Shown here: piece after piece, positions 11,281 to 22,190 of the stretch
How the letters are laid out: each line of letters opens with the position of its first letter
Numbering within the stretch: position 1 is the stretch's first letter
Source: Ophiura sarsii
Taxonomy: Eukaryota > Echinodermata > Ophiuroidea > Amphilepidida > Ophiuridae
Direction of reading: 5' to 3'
Assembly (NCBI GenBank): GCA_035610835.1
Contig: CM069458.1
Coordinates: 35,706,718 to 35,770,717 of the forward strand
Length of the DNA: 64,000 nucleotides
Position numbers and translations under genes: made by a program
Notes under the pieces: model-generated
Database searches by the model: none
Told to the model about the DNA's origin: nothing
Seen by the model: the letters and a program-made list of their open reading frames with translations, nothing else

Positions 11281-12091
11281 AAGCAGAGGTCTTCCCTTTA
11301 CCTTATCTTTCCACATTCCCCATCATGCAATGTTGAGGGATATGGCAAGCCAGCTGACGAAATAACTTGGATTAACATTGCCTTGGGAAAGAGGGGATTG
11401 CTTATTCCCTAAATCAAACACAAAGAGTACCAACCTATTATTCCATGATTGAAGATGATTTTGGCCATGTTTTGTGTATCATCAAATGGCTTGAAAAGAA
11501 TGATGTGATAGCATACACATTAACTACAATCATAGAAAAATGTGTTCGAACAGTGACCCTTTAATTACCATATATTACACGTTATTAGAGTCATGTGAAA
11601 ATACCAATTTGCATATGCTAGCCTGAAAGCTTCCCTTCAATATACCCCTCCCCTCCCCCAGTCAATGTTGCTAGGCCACAGGCTGATGTTTGGCAAGTTG
11701 GGCGACTCAACATTGATCAGGGGGGAAAGGGGGATGACTTCACATCAGGCCTACTAAGTGTTCGAACACTTTTTTCTAGCATTGTAGCTATGAGTGTGCT
11801 GGTTGAAATATATTCACCCTTACTCTTAAGTGGTATCAAATTTACCACAAGTTATACATGATTTATATAGAACAAATAAAGGTTTTGGGCATATATTCAT
11901 TTGCATGCGTTTCGTTATGTTTTGCACAGCAACGAAAAGCTGATGTGTTCATCTTTTCAATGATTTGAGGCAAACACATGTTTCAGTGCTCAACCACTTG
12001 CCTGACAATATGGGATGGTTTCAATCTGAATGTGCAAAAATCACTATTTTGTGCTCAAAAGTTAATCAAGCATAACTCTACACTGTAATCT
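11281..12091. other. Intergenic sequence with inverted motifs
   Basis: No gene seen. GTGTTCGAACA near 11541 and GTGTTCGAACAC near 11760 bracket a segment with a C-rich and a G-rich block (11645-11735), resembling a decayed foldback element related to 9060-9190. Confidence 0.3.
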
Positions 12092-12444
12092 TTAAAGGTA
12101 GATGACCCGATCACATTTTCGTAACACAGAATTATTTCAAACATACGGCGATTTTCATATCATATGAAAGCTCGTATTTTTCTCATCATCATACTGAAAT
12201 TTGACGGCCTAAATCGGTATAATTACGGATAAATCAATGAAATAACGTCGAATTACCGCGAATGGTGGTAACCACCGATATAGTTTGTGTACTACTCAAT
12301 GGGTACAGTTCACAGCATCTTGTGCGTCTAAAATAAGAACCATTAGAGCTATGCAACTCAAACTTTGGAACACGACTTTTTTGAGGATGACCTTTCATGT
12401 AGAATAGAAAACTTCAAGTTGAAAATCGGAACATCTACCTTTAA
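12092..12444. mobile_element. TTAA-flanked element with AGGTAGATG ends (copy A)
   Basis: TTAA at 12092-12095 and 12441-12444 flank inverted ends AGGTAGATG / CATCTACCT, the signature of piggyBac-type targets. The inside is about 345 bp and non-coding. It matches 29848-30189 in inverse orientation over most of its length, and a decayed third copy at 60807-61166. Confidence 0.85.
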
Positions 12445-12741
12445 TGTATTACTTCATTGAACAGATGACAAAGTTGTTCTTTTGAGCACATTAAATAGTG
12501 GTAAATTTGGTGATTTTGATTGAGACTTTCCAACATTCTCAGGCAAGTAGCTGAGCACTAATGAATGGTGTATTTGTTGGGAAATGTTCGCATTTTGAAG
12601 AATCATTGGAGAGCATTTACATTAAATGTCACTATCATTGTCATAGAACATTATATACATTATACTTATGTTTGTTTATTAGCATGTTAATACAACAACA
12701 AATTGCAATTATCAATTGGGAGTAATTATGTCGTAAAGTCA

Positions 12742-13037
12742 TGTGCCGGTATGTCAGAACACAAAAATAAACTTCCTATTCTTCTTACGGTGATATGCCT
12801 GTATTTTCGAACTGCAGTTACATAGTGGTCTGTGGCGGTGATGTGCCGGTATGTCAGAACACAAAATGAGGTTTTCATGCCGGTGGTATGTAAAAACCAT
12901 AGCATATCACACTAATTAGTGTTGTATCTCATGAATTAATTACCTTTTTGGGGAAATAAAGAATTTCATTTGTAGATTATGAAATGCAACTTATTTCATT
13001 TTTGCTCAAATGGCACATGTGCCGGTATGTCAGAACA
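12742..13037 (+). repeat. Three copies of a 20-bp motif
   Basis: TGTGCCGGTATGTCAGAACA occurs exactly at 12742-12761, 12842-12861 and 13018-13037 (spacing 100 and 176 bases). The sequence between copies is not obviously repeated, so this is not a simple tandem array. Confidence 0.8.
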
Positions 13038-14810
13038 GCGATGATATGTAACGCAGTATGGATATATCCAGAAATATCTGGGGGAATTCGGCGATTGGAA
13101 ATAAATTCTGAACTAAAGGAGTTTATACAAATACAAGAGAACAATTCCATTCATGTATACTTTTTTATTGTACATCTAAGAAATATTGATATATTTTCCC
13201 AAAAGTGCTTTGGGACTGTGCTTGCATTGTGGTATATAAGAACGGTAATATTATTATTATTATTATTATTATTATTCTAGTGGAGCAATATTTATAGTAG
13301 TATTTTTCAAACTACTTAACAATAAAGTGTGTATACAGGGTGTATAAAAAAAATTATGACGGTGTAATTCTTATTATAATCATTGGCCCATGACCAATTT
13401 AGTCTCAATGTAAAGCCCAATTAATTATTATGATATCCTGAAAATATGAGATCAATCCGATGAAAAATAAGAGAACTAGCGTACTTTGTGTAAACCATGT
13501 CATTTACTGGATCTGTGTCATCCGACGGGTTTTCACAGATCGCATCACAAATTGTAAAAAAAACACTTTTTTTTATTTTATGTTTTTAGTGCCGGATTTT
13601 TTACCCTTATTTTTTAAGAGTGCTGGACGCTGGACACGACTTCCGGATGGCCCTGTCCAGCGTAGCTACAACCCTGTACCCGGGTAGAAAATGCTGCGCT
13701 GGTTAAGTTACGTTACTATATCCAAAGGAAAAGAAATAGGGTATAGAACTTTTTTTTCTTCTATTTCCAACCCGTTTAAATTATAGGGACTTTTTTATTT
13801 TATGACATACAACAATAAATCAACAAAATACAAAAATAACACTACACAAAATACATCAAATACAGACAAGGCATCAACATTCAGACGCCACAAGTGCCAG
13901 ACGAAGTTTTACTATTATATAGGCACATAATGCTATTTTTTTTATTTTAAGAAAACATGAAAACAATATTATGAAAACAATATCCCCCATCTTTTGTTAT
14001 GGGATGCCATTCTATTATTCCTTTCTGCAATAACTTTCTCAGATTTTTCAGTCATTTTCACCAATGCTTTAAAGACATAAGTTTCTTTTCTTCAACTCTG
14101 CATCTATAAATATAACGTTTTGCCAAAAGAATGATTATATTTTTGAAAAAGTTGAAATCTTCATTAAATAAGTATAGAACATTTTGCATGATCATTAAAT
14201 ATCCATTTATACCAATACCAAACTATCCTATATTAGGACTTGGGTAATAATAACAGTTTGACCGACTTTCAAGTAATGAGTTATTGCCATTTCTGTCAAT
14301 TTAAGGGACAAGAGAGGAATTTTTGCCAGGGAGTTCAAGCCACAGTTAAAAATATGGTTTAAATCCCTGCAGCAAATGTCGGCTAACACTGGGTTTTGTA
14401 TCAGAGAAATCGTACCAGGACATCCTTATACACTGAGCCAAAAAAGAAACTTATAAAAATTAAAAAAATTGTAAAATTTTAACAGATCACCAAATGAAAT
14501 TCTGTGCATGAAAATGTACCAAATTTGGATACAATATTACTGCAATGTATTGCTTCAAATGGCAGTTAATAACCAATTGTTTGCTTCAATGACACAAGAG
14601 AAATGTGCACTGACCCTATGGTGATCTGTTAAAGTTTCTTTTTTGGCTCAGTGTATGTTTTACCTAATGCAACTTTTTTGAAAAGTTTTTAAAGTTTTTT
14701 GAATGCTTTAAATTGCATGTACATGTATGCTATATATTATATAGCTAATTTCAGTGACCAAATTTACTATGGTCACTTTGAATGCAGCTGAAATGTTGTA
14801 AGATTGATAT
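13038..14810. other. Intergenic sequence, no gene seen
   Basis: A (TTA)n microsatellite lies at 13249-13277. A TACAGGGTGTATAAAAA end at 13335 is related to the TA elements at 42637 and 28817. 13600-13690 matches the repeat at 100-200. CACTGAGCCAAAAAAGAAAC (14432) and its mirror TTTCTTTTTTGGCTCAGTG (14635) are the ends of a roughly 220-bp miniature element (14431-14654). Confidence 0.45.
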
Positions 14811-15061
14811 TAACACTCTCCACACGGTAGTCGTTTGCAGACGACAGTTCCAAAATTCCACAAAATGTTTCAAAAATGTCAAAATTATTGAATTTCATCA
14901 CCATATTTGGAATCACCATGAGAAATGCATTAAAATAAGTACAAACATGCCTAGTATTGGTTCAGTAATTCTTGAGATAAGACTTTGAAAGTTTTGGGAA
15001 AGGTTTCTGAAAAGTCTGTTTTGTATAGTGGTAAAACTGATAGCCGCATGGAAAGTGTTAA
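14811..15061. mobile_element. TTAA-flanked element with CACTTTCCACGCGGC-type ends (copy 1)
   Basis: TTAA at 14811-14814 and 15058-15061 flank it. The left end is CACTCTCCACACGG and the right end CCGCATGGAAAGTG. It shares long blocks (GCAGACGACAGTTCCAAAAT; ATATTTGGAATCACC) with 30588-30823 and 51587-52018. The TTAA duplication points to piggyBac-like mobilisation. Confidence 0.8.
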
Positions 15062-15227
15062 CGTAAACCTACCAGCCTATTACTACTACCAAACCTTACT
15101 TCCAAATTCATGTATGACATGCAATCAAATTTGTAATAATAGTCCTCTATAAACCTGGCATATTATATGAATATATGTGTAAATATTTGAACATTTCTTT
15201 GTAAATACTGTAATATTTTCTGTATGA

Positions 15228-15310
15228 TGAGGGCCTGCTTGAAAGCAGCTAAAATGCTTGACACTGAAGCTGATTACCCTCAATAAAGAAAGATTGAATA
15301 AATAAATAAA
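15228..15310 (+). mobile_element. LINE 3' tail
   Basis: GGGCCTGCTTGAAAGCAG then ACCCTCAATAAAGAAAGATT and an (AATA)n tail match, on the opposite strand, the 3' end of the LINE fragment at 10799. Only the tail is recognisable. Confidence 0.6.
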
Positions 15311-15323
15311 TATGTGTACTGTC

Positions 15324-15633
15324 CAAGGCTCAAGATAAGGGGGCGCTGGGCGATTTTTACCCCTCGGTCCTTCTGCCATAGCGCCCGGTTATGCTGAAAA
15401 ATAATCAACCGAGCGCTAATATTTTGTCCAAACCAGCGCCCGTTGACGATCGGGAAGCTTGCCCAAGACATCGAATTTTGAGTTGACAATGCTGCCATGC
15501 TGGATTTAATTTTAAAAAAAGTAAGCTCCCGGTAGACTGAAAGTAGCTCTCGGTTCTCAATAAATCCCATGATCCAGGCGCTACTTTTGATAAAAAGTAG
15601 CTCCCAGTAAAAAAACTGTTATCTTGAGCCTTG
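15324..15633. mobile_element. hAT-like miniature element, 8-bp target duplication
   Basis: GTACTGTC stands on both sides (15316-15323 and 15634-15641). The ends CAAGGCTCAAGATAA and TTATCTTGAGCCTTG are inverted repeats. An 8-bp duplication is the hAT signature. It repeatedly carries AGCGC/GCGCT and AGCTCCCGGTA-like blocks and has no coding capacity. Confidence 0.85.
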
Positions 15634-15649
15634 GTACTGTCACAACTGA

Positions 15650-15862
15650 AGGGAGCAGTTGTCAGTCAAATGCATTTTTTGGATATTGATGGAATTAGGC
15701 ATGGAAAACCAAAGTAATTTTTCTTCATAAAATCAGAACACAGTAGCCAATTTGACCACAAAGGTGTCATTTTAAAGCATTCAAAAATCACCTGTTGTTG
15801 GTATTAAGATCTGAATTTGTTCTTGGAGAAACAACTGCACCTTTTGCTGTGGCTGTCTGTAC
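15650..15862. mobile_element. Truncated copy of the 5792-6040 element
   Basis: Shares GCAGTTGT, the ATATTGATGGAATTA block and the right end CCTTTTGCTGTGGCTGT with 5792-6040; the outer left end is missing. Confidence 0.55.
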
Positions 15863-16489
15863 ACATATGAAGAGCCTTTTTGCATAAGGGCTTACAAACC
15901 ACTCCTACATGTTACTCATTTTGCATTATTAATTAATCAAATTATTGTATGGCTGTTTTCATGACTTGGATTAGTGCATCCATGCACGCCAATTGAGGCA
16001 CCAACAATACAAGCCACATTCCACATAATGAATAGCCATCCATTTAATAATGCAAAGTGAGTAACAGGTAGAAGTGTGATGTAGGCCGTTTGCAACACAG
16101 CTCTTCAATATATAAAGTGATACGATTATTAGACATTGCTACATAATATGACAATAGAAAACCCTGTTATACAGGTTCAATCCTCAACTATCCCATTATT
16201 TAGAAATGAGAGATTTCTTTTTTGATTTTTTTTTCTCTCAAAAATGTCCATAAGTTTCAAGAAAATGGTTAGACCCTGACTTGAATGACCCAACTGCCTG
16301 TATACAAGATGATTTTTGTTAATGCTTAATGTATACAGTATGACTATTATGTTTTATATAATCCAAAGTCCGAATATATCAACTGATTAATCAATTCAAA
16401 TATGATGTGAATGTTAACAGCTATTATGTTGAAGTTCACACTGTTTCTATCAGAATCAAAGAGTACAATATTGATAATATGTTTCATTA

Positions 16490-17068
16490 TTCACCTAACA
16501 CTAAAAGTTCCAGACCAGATGTTTGATGTTGGCTAATTCAAAATCATTAGTCGGTACCAACAATCCGAGATAAACATTAAATGAGCAAATTTCTTCTCTG
16601 TAGTTTGATACCTCATTCATAAAAATCGAAAAGATACTTTTAAAGTTATGATAATTTCAATAACCACTAGTAACGACAACAAAGTTGTACTAGAATTATG
16701 GTTTTCAATGGGATATCAATTTGTATTGTCCACTGTGCACTATCTGAACCATTCAAGTATCTGGATGAATGGGTAACTTGCACGACAGGGAGTATTTACA
16801 CACACATTTTCACTGTGTAATCACACACTATAAGCAATGATATCACATAGAATCCCAATTTTTAATGCATTTTATTTGTGGTCATTCAAACCATCATAAC
16901 TTCAAAACTATCCACTCTAATCTTATGGATGAGATATCAAACTACGAAGAAGAAATTTGCTCATTTAATGTATATTTCATTTTTTTGGTCCTGATTATTT
17001 ATTTTGATTAGCCAACATCAAAGTACCTGGTCTGGAACTTTTTGTGTTAGGTGTACCATTTTGTGTAC
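16490..17068. mobile_element. Foldback insertion present only in the left arm
   Basis: The ends CACCTAACACTAAAAGTTCC and GGAACTTTTTGTGTTAGGTG are inverted repeats, followed internally by GATGTTGGCTAA and its mirror. The matching place in the right arm (about 27598-27602, ATCTACAAAGTAATGAAAC) is uninterrupted, so insertion at a TA is supported. A related right end lies at 7370-7392. Confidence 0.75.
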
Positions 17069-17751
17069 CTTGTAGATATTGTGCATGCTTTAATATTAAT
17101 TATTTACTATTTGGCATTTCAAAAAGATAACTTGATTCTGGATAAATCCATTTTATGAGGACCAATATGTAGCCAAGTAATGTACGACATAATTGAACGC
17201 TGCCAACTGACACACACAAAATCTGATAAGGGGTTCACATTTTACAGTGAGTCCAAATTTAAACTATGCCATGTTGGAAAGAAGATAGGAGGTCAAGGCT
17301 AAATTAAGGTCACAAATTTTCTGCTTTGAACTGTCGAATTCCGTGTTTTTCCGCTTTGTAAATTTTTCATTTTTCTGTGATGTAATTTTCCCCAAGAAAG
17401 CTTAACATCTACGATCTATAAAACCAAAATAAACACACTTTACAGAAAAACACATCATTTTAGATTTTTAGGCTTACCTTATTATTACTATAGCGGTAGC
17501 CGACCCTCTATATCGCCATTGTATTTTAATATTTATATTGTTTTATTCAAGACTATTTATAAATTTTGTGTTTTGGACATTTTTTGTGCATATTTTTCTT
17601 CTTCTTTTCATCAAAATGTCGTTTTCCGCGTTTAACCTCAATTCCGCGATTTTCGCAGAAATTCCGCAATGCAGAAAATTCGTGACCTTAGGCTAAATCC
17701 ACGCATTTGTCAAAGCGATTTGTTAATTCAAATAAATAAATGTATGCAAGC
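17069..17751. other. Sequence 3' of the TRIM gene, no gene seen
   Basis: 17085-17300 is homologous to the right arm. The TA in CTTATCAGA near 17225 is the empty counterpart of the insertion site used at 26781-27441. The rest is AT-rich; TTTATT near 17542 would be a poly(A) signal for the minus-strand TRIM gene but is about 730 bases from its stop. Confidence 0.4.
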
Positions 17752-18109
17752 CCGGGGGGGGGGGGGGGTACTCGCTTAAGACGGTATAGGGGGGTGTGCC
17801 GCTCTAATGGGTAGCTTTTTTGGCACAATATCCCTAAACATGGGGTATGGTTTGTGCTGGAAATCCCTAATAATAGGGTCACTTTTTACAAATGGGTCTA
17901 TTTAGCTCATTCTTTGTCTATTTTTGCGAAAAATTTGCAAAAATTAGGTCTACTTTCCCGATAACTTGCGAAAATTTGGTCTAAAATGAAGCAAAACCCC
18001 TAAAAATGGGTACCAATTTTTCCAACATCACCCCTAAAGATGGGTATGGGTTTTGAATCTCCAGCGGCACACCCACGACCAAACCAAATCTGAGTACACC
18101 CCCCCCCGG
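17752..18109. mobile_element. Element with poly-G/poly-C ends and 9-bp target duplication
   Basis: It starts CCGGGGGGGGG...TACTC and ends GAGTACACCCCCCCCCGG. TATGCAAGC is duplicated on both sides (17743-17751 and 18110-18118). The interior alternates imperfect CCCTAAANATGGG and GGTCTA blocks on both strands. It lies 160 bases after the TRIM stop codon. Confidence 0.8.
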
Positions 18110-18269
18110 TATGCAAGCCTGCCAAGATAAAAACATTTTTGTTCTGCGCATCAATTTCTTTGCTGCTTCGTGGCAAAGTGTTCTCTTTTAACTAAAAAGT
18201 TCAAAAGTATCACGTAGCTTTGCAGACAGGCAAATCTGATTTTATATATGAAATTCTTTTCCCCCAATG

Positions 18270-21200
18270 CTAAGACCAAGGAACAGTTTGACAGATATAG
18301 CCATACTTTCTAATTCGATTGCATTCTCCTTCCAGCCGAAGCAAATAGCCATCTTCGAGTACAACCAACCTGTCCGAATGAGGAGACACTTCACCTCTAT
18401 AAGCACGGCCCAACCTTAATATCTTTTGTTGCTGGGTTACAGTGTTGAAAACGTACAAGAAATCATACTTGTGACGCTTATCCTGAGTGCTAACAAATAA
18501 ATATCGATCGTCTGACGATAGAGCAATGCCTCCCACTGTCAAATCATCCCCGATAGGGTAATGACCTTTGAACTTGCCAAAGAAATTATCCACAGTTGTC
18601 ACTCCACGTCTAGCCTCGCTCACATACATCAGTCCTTGGCTGTTGATGCAAATTTGAGCACATTCTTTCCATTTTGTCTTCAATCTATGGACTTGAACGT
18701 ATTGGTTGTTCTGATATTTTAATTCAAAAAGCCCAGTTTTATCAAGGACTAGCAAGTGGCCCTCTAAGTTAATTGCGATATCCACTGGATGCTTTATGTC
18801 ATCGGGCATGTTGCATTCAATAGGATTACCATTTTGAGGGATCTTGTACAGTTTTCTGTGATTAGGGTACATAATGTGCAGACAGCCATCTGCATCGCAT
18901 TCGCAGAGGCCATGTCCCTTTATTGGCAACGGCCATTTCCCGACACACTTTCCAGATTGGTCAAGTTTTTTAATACAACCATTGATCCGAGTATCAGCTA
19001 CATGAATTTGACCATTGTGGCTGATACTTATATCAGATGGCTGTTTGAATCCATCACGATCGTGATAATTTGGACCAAAGTCTTCAGTTTTCTGAGCATA
19101 AACCTGAAGAATTGCATCATGGGTAGGACCCCATAGTTTTGTCAGCATTAAAATGGTATGCTTCCCTTCAAATTGAGGAACAAACTGTACCCTGAGAGTC
19201 TTCTTGTCATCGGGATCTATGAATGCTTTTACTGGGAGGAAGGTTTTCATATTGCCATCATATTTTGCAACACAAACAGCTCCCTCTATTGAGGGTTTAT
19301 CTATTGCAGAAGCAATAATCTCTTGTGGCAACTCAATCCGTTCACCATGAACATTTTCAGCATTTAGTATTATGTGGCATATCCCACCGATAAGTACAGT
19401 CCTGGTAGTTCTCACTATATTCAACAAACAACATGGTATGGCTATATGACATTGAAGGCCTTGAGTGATTTTGTCGCGAATTATCAAATGATAATCGCCA
19501 CGACACATGGGAGTGAATCGAATGCAGTTCTTTGAGTCACCAGGAAAAACAACTTCAGCTAATTCTGCTAAATGTTTGACTTTGTGCCAGGCAATTTGTT
19601 TTCCCGATGGACCCACAACAGTAATATTCACCGAGTCGAGACGCACTAACCCCCTGAGCACAACACAACAGGTGCGGTTACAGACACATAGACCTGCTTC
19701 CGCGTGTAATTTGCCCTCCGTAACCCAGAACACTTTTTGCATTTCCGTATCACCCATGTCAATTTTGAGAATGTGATCGCCAGTTGATTGAGGTTTGGCT
19801 GTTATCATATGTTCCTTGGTCTTATTATCAAATGCCACTCTAGCCTGTACTGCATTATCTACAGCCCCTTGTACTGGCCCCATAAGGACACCACGTATCT
19901 GGTTCGCTAAAGGAAATGTATCTGTATTTGAAAACACAAGTTTTGCCTTCACTTCTGCTAGTGTGGAAGTAACAACTGTAACTTTATAGCCGGCTACTTC
20001 TACTGTATACTTATAGAATACCTTATCTACATATCTGCTATGTACAAACTTTACCGTATAGTGGCCAGAATGGTGCGGGGTAAAGTGAACTATGATAGCA
20101 ACGGCGTGGGTGCCGTCTTGTTCTCGAACAACATCACAGTTCACTTTGTTTTGGTTTGGATCTTGTAGTTGGATACCAATGTGTTGCATATCATTTACTC
20201 GTAAATTTCCCACTGAATTGCTAATAGAAAATTGAACCACACACTTGCTACCAACGAGCAAACCTTTAGTTGATACTGTCTGCACAACCATGTCTATAAC
20301 TTGACCAAGAGAAGTAAGATGACCGCTTACAAGGGAACTGCTTTCTTGGTAGAGAAACCGAAGAATATTATCGCTCTGATAGCAACTTGCCTCAAAATCT
20401 GTCTCTGCTATTTCTTGCATCGTCGGTCCAACATCTCTTTTAGCCCTGACAATATCCAATGAGCTACCCACATCAAAGAGTCTAGTTACGTGTTCAGAGC
20501 ACGTGCCCATTTTCATTAAACTCAACTGGGCATTCTCTTTCTGCTCTTGGAACTGTTTTTGCCCACGTTTATGAGCACTCTCTATACTCCAAGTTACCTG
20601 CTTGTGGTATTCCTCAAGTTCTGTGCGGCATTGCTCATAAAACCTCTTGCTATCCTGCATGGCTTGCTCTGCTTTCTCTTTCCAGCTATCTTGATTCTTT
20701 TTTATTACCTTTAGTAAGTTCAATATCTCCTTCTGCTTGGAAAGAGCGCTATCAACGAGTCTATCAAGTTCAACTTTGTCTCTCTCTGCGACTGATGTCA
20801 GATTGCACCATCGGTGACCATTTTTCTTTGTGTGTGTCGTATCAGTGCACATATCACAGATGAACTCATCACCACATGTCTCGCAAACCTGAGTGAATTC
20901 CTGCTTATGGACACCACAGACTCGTCGGGCTTGAAGCTTTTGTAGTTGAGCTTCAAGTTCAGGTGTTAAGCCGTGAAAATCGTGATCCTCTAAGAATCTC
21001 ATCTTTTGTCTATGGGCTTTAAAGCAGACTCTGCACAGATACCCACAACCGGAATTGCACCAGCCCTCTGCGGGGGCGCTATCGTGACACAACTGACAAG
21101 CATGCGATGTCTGTGGCAAGCTGCCGGTAGGGGCATAGTTCCGTAAACGTTCAATATGAAGGCTGATTTTGAGATTGTCAACACCGCCTTCGGGTAGTGT

Positions 21201-21422
21201 TATAGGCGTACGGCATTCCGGACATGGAAAGATATTGGTTTCTTCATCAGTTTGTTGCCGTAAGATAGTCTTAATGCACAGTTCACAAACTGAGTGCTGA
21301 CACTCTGGGAGATTTTTGGCTTTCCTATCTTTGTCATTAAAACTTTCTAAGCACACGGGACAAGTCAGAAGAAATTTCTGCAGTTTTGACCAGTCTATGG
21401 AGTCCGTAGATGCCATAGCCAT
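18270..21422 (-). CDS. TRIM-type RING E3 ligase with filamin repeats and NHL-like propeller
   Basis: One uninterrupted frame of 1050 codons. Seen: C3HC4 RING (residues 21-70: CPVC, CQHSVCELC, CPEC); a first B-box-like zinc module (109-140) and B-box 2 (169-205: CGVH, CETC, CDMC, GH); a coiled coil about 212-310; four filamin-like Ig repeats (about 385-478, 480-570, 575-665, 668-776); and a C-terminal NHL-like beta-propeller (about 785-1040; FKQPSDISISHNGQIHVAD, HPVDIAINLEGHLLVLD). Family knowledge: RING-B-box-coiled-coil-filamin-NHL proteins (TRIM2/3/71 class) are cytoplasmic ubiquitin ligases whose propeller binds RNA or protein partners. Two start codons are close; Met3 has the better context and matches the start of the copy at 25078. 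Several filamin repeats, rather than one, are unusual. The single-exon form suggests retroposition or a lineage expansion of intronless TRIM genes. The specific orthologue cannot be assigned. Confidence 0.93.
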   Translation of the reverse strand: MAMASTDSIDWSKLQKFLLTCPVCLESFNDKDRKAKNLPECQHSVCELCIKTILRQQTDEETNIFPCPECRTPITLPEGGVDNLKISLHIERLRNYAPTGSLPQTSHACQLCHDSAPAEGWCNSGCGYLCRVCFKAHRQKMRFLEDHDFHGLTPELEAQLQKLQARRVCGVHKQEFTQVCETCGDEFICDMCTDTTHTKKNGHRWCNLTSVAERDKVELDRLVDSALSKQKEILNLLKVIKKNQDSWKEKAEQAMQDSKRFYEQCRTELEEYHKQVTWSIESAHKRGQKQFQEQKENAQLSLMKMGTCSEHVTRLFDVGSSLDIVRAKRDVGPTMQEIAETDFEASCYQSDNILRFLYQESSSLVSGHLTSLGQVIDMVVQTVSTKGLLVGSKCVVQFSISNSVGNLRVNDMQHIGIQLQDPNQNKVNCDVVREQDGTHAVAIIVHFTPHHSGHYTVKFVHSRYVDKVFYKYTVEVAGYKVTVVTSTLAEVKAKLVFSNTDTFPLANQIRGVLMGPVQGAVDNAVQARVAFDNKTKEHMITAKPQSTGDHILKIDMGDTEMQKVFWVTEGKLHAEAGLCVCNRTCCVVLRGLVRLDSVNITVVGPSGKQIAWHKVKHLAELAEVVFPGDSKNCIRFTPMCRGDYHLIIRDKITQGLQCHIAIPCCLLNIVRTTRTVLIGGICHIILNAENVHGERIELPQEIIASAIDKPSIEGAVCVAKYDGNMKTFLPVKAFIDPDDKKTLRVQFVPQFEGKHTILMLTKLWGPTHDAILQVYAQKTEDFGPNYHDRDGFKQPSDISISHNGQIHVADTRINGCIKKLDQSGKCVGKWPLPIKGHGLCECDADGCLHIMYPNHRKLYKIPQNGNPIECNMPDDIKHPVDIAINLEGHLLVLDKTGLFELKYQNNQYVQVHRLKTKWKECAQICINSQGLMYVSEARRGVTTVDNFFGKFKGHYPIGDDLTVGGIALSSDDRYLFVSTQDKRHKYDFLYVFNTVTQQQKILRLGRAYRGEVSPHSDRLVVLEDGYLLRLEGECNRIRKYGYICQTVPWS

Positions 21423-22190
21423 TGTACGCTGTGATTTAATCCAAAGTTAGGTTTACATGAACTTGACTTCAAATCTTATAGTTTTCTCAAGCTTACCTCC
21501 CATAGCCACTGTGATCCATGTATTACATCCAATAGTGAATTATTGTTGATCTACCAAAGTTATAAGATTAAACCATAGTTTGTAGTATAAAAGAGTTATC
21601 AGGTCATTTCCTCCACAGACGTTGTGGTAGTTATAGCATTGTGGTAGACACTTGCTATCTTCAGTAGATAACTTTATACATACTTGAGTATGTGTTAGTA
21701 TGATACAGTTTGCAGGTCAATTGCTCCAGTAGTAATTGTTGTCGTAGCAGTCGGGGTGTCAAAAACCTTTTCAACGTTAACGTTTTATACAGAGTATACA
21801 GTTGCATTCACTATAATCCAAAATTGTGTTCTGGTAGTCCCCTGATTCCAATTCTGGACGAGAAGTATTCATATTTCAAATTCTAATATGACAACAAGTT
21901 GTATTCATAAACATATTCTAATATGACAACAAGTTTTACATGTTTATTTCGCTTCCGTGTATCCCGGCAAACTGGTGGTTTGTGTGGTATTTACCCCGTG
22001 ATACGGGTCATTATCACATAACAGGAGCATATGGCCCGGATGAGTGAACTTCAATCTAATCAATCTATGACATTGACAAATGGCATAAGTTTGCAAACAA
22101 TAACTTCTATTTATAGACAGTGAAATAGAACATACCATTTTGCCTGCGGGTATGCCTTTTATTGATAGAAATCACCGAAGCATTTAATTG
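21423..22190. other. 5' flank of the TRIM gene, homologous to that of the second copy
   Basis: Shares blocks with 23490-25077 in inverse orientation, including GGCAAACTGGTGGTTTG and AAATGGCATAAG-side sequence. It carries one GCTATCTTCAGTAGATAAC at 21654-21672, conserved as the mirror at 24849-24867. No clear TATA box; the promoter position is not decidable by eye. Confidence 0.5.

Larger units (their letters stand above)
16160..22190 (-). repeat. Left arm of a large inverted duplication
   Basis: Matched in inverse orientation by 23490-28310. Anchors from outside to inside: 16165-16220 with 28260-28310 (AATAATGGGATAG-type block), 16358-16375 with 27929-27945 (ATTCGGACTTTGGAT), 17085-17225 with 27460-27580 (AGTTGGCAGCGTTCAA), the TRIM reading frame, the 5' flank at 22020-22090 with 24230-24300, and 22110-22190 with 23490-23560. 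This arm keeps the intact TRIM gene. Relative to the right arm it has an insert at about 16490-17068. Confidence 0.85.
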
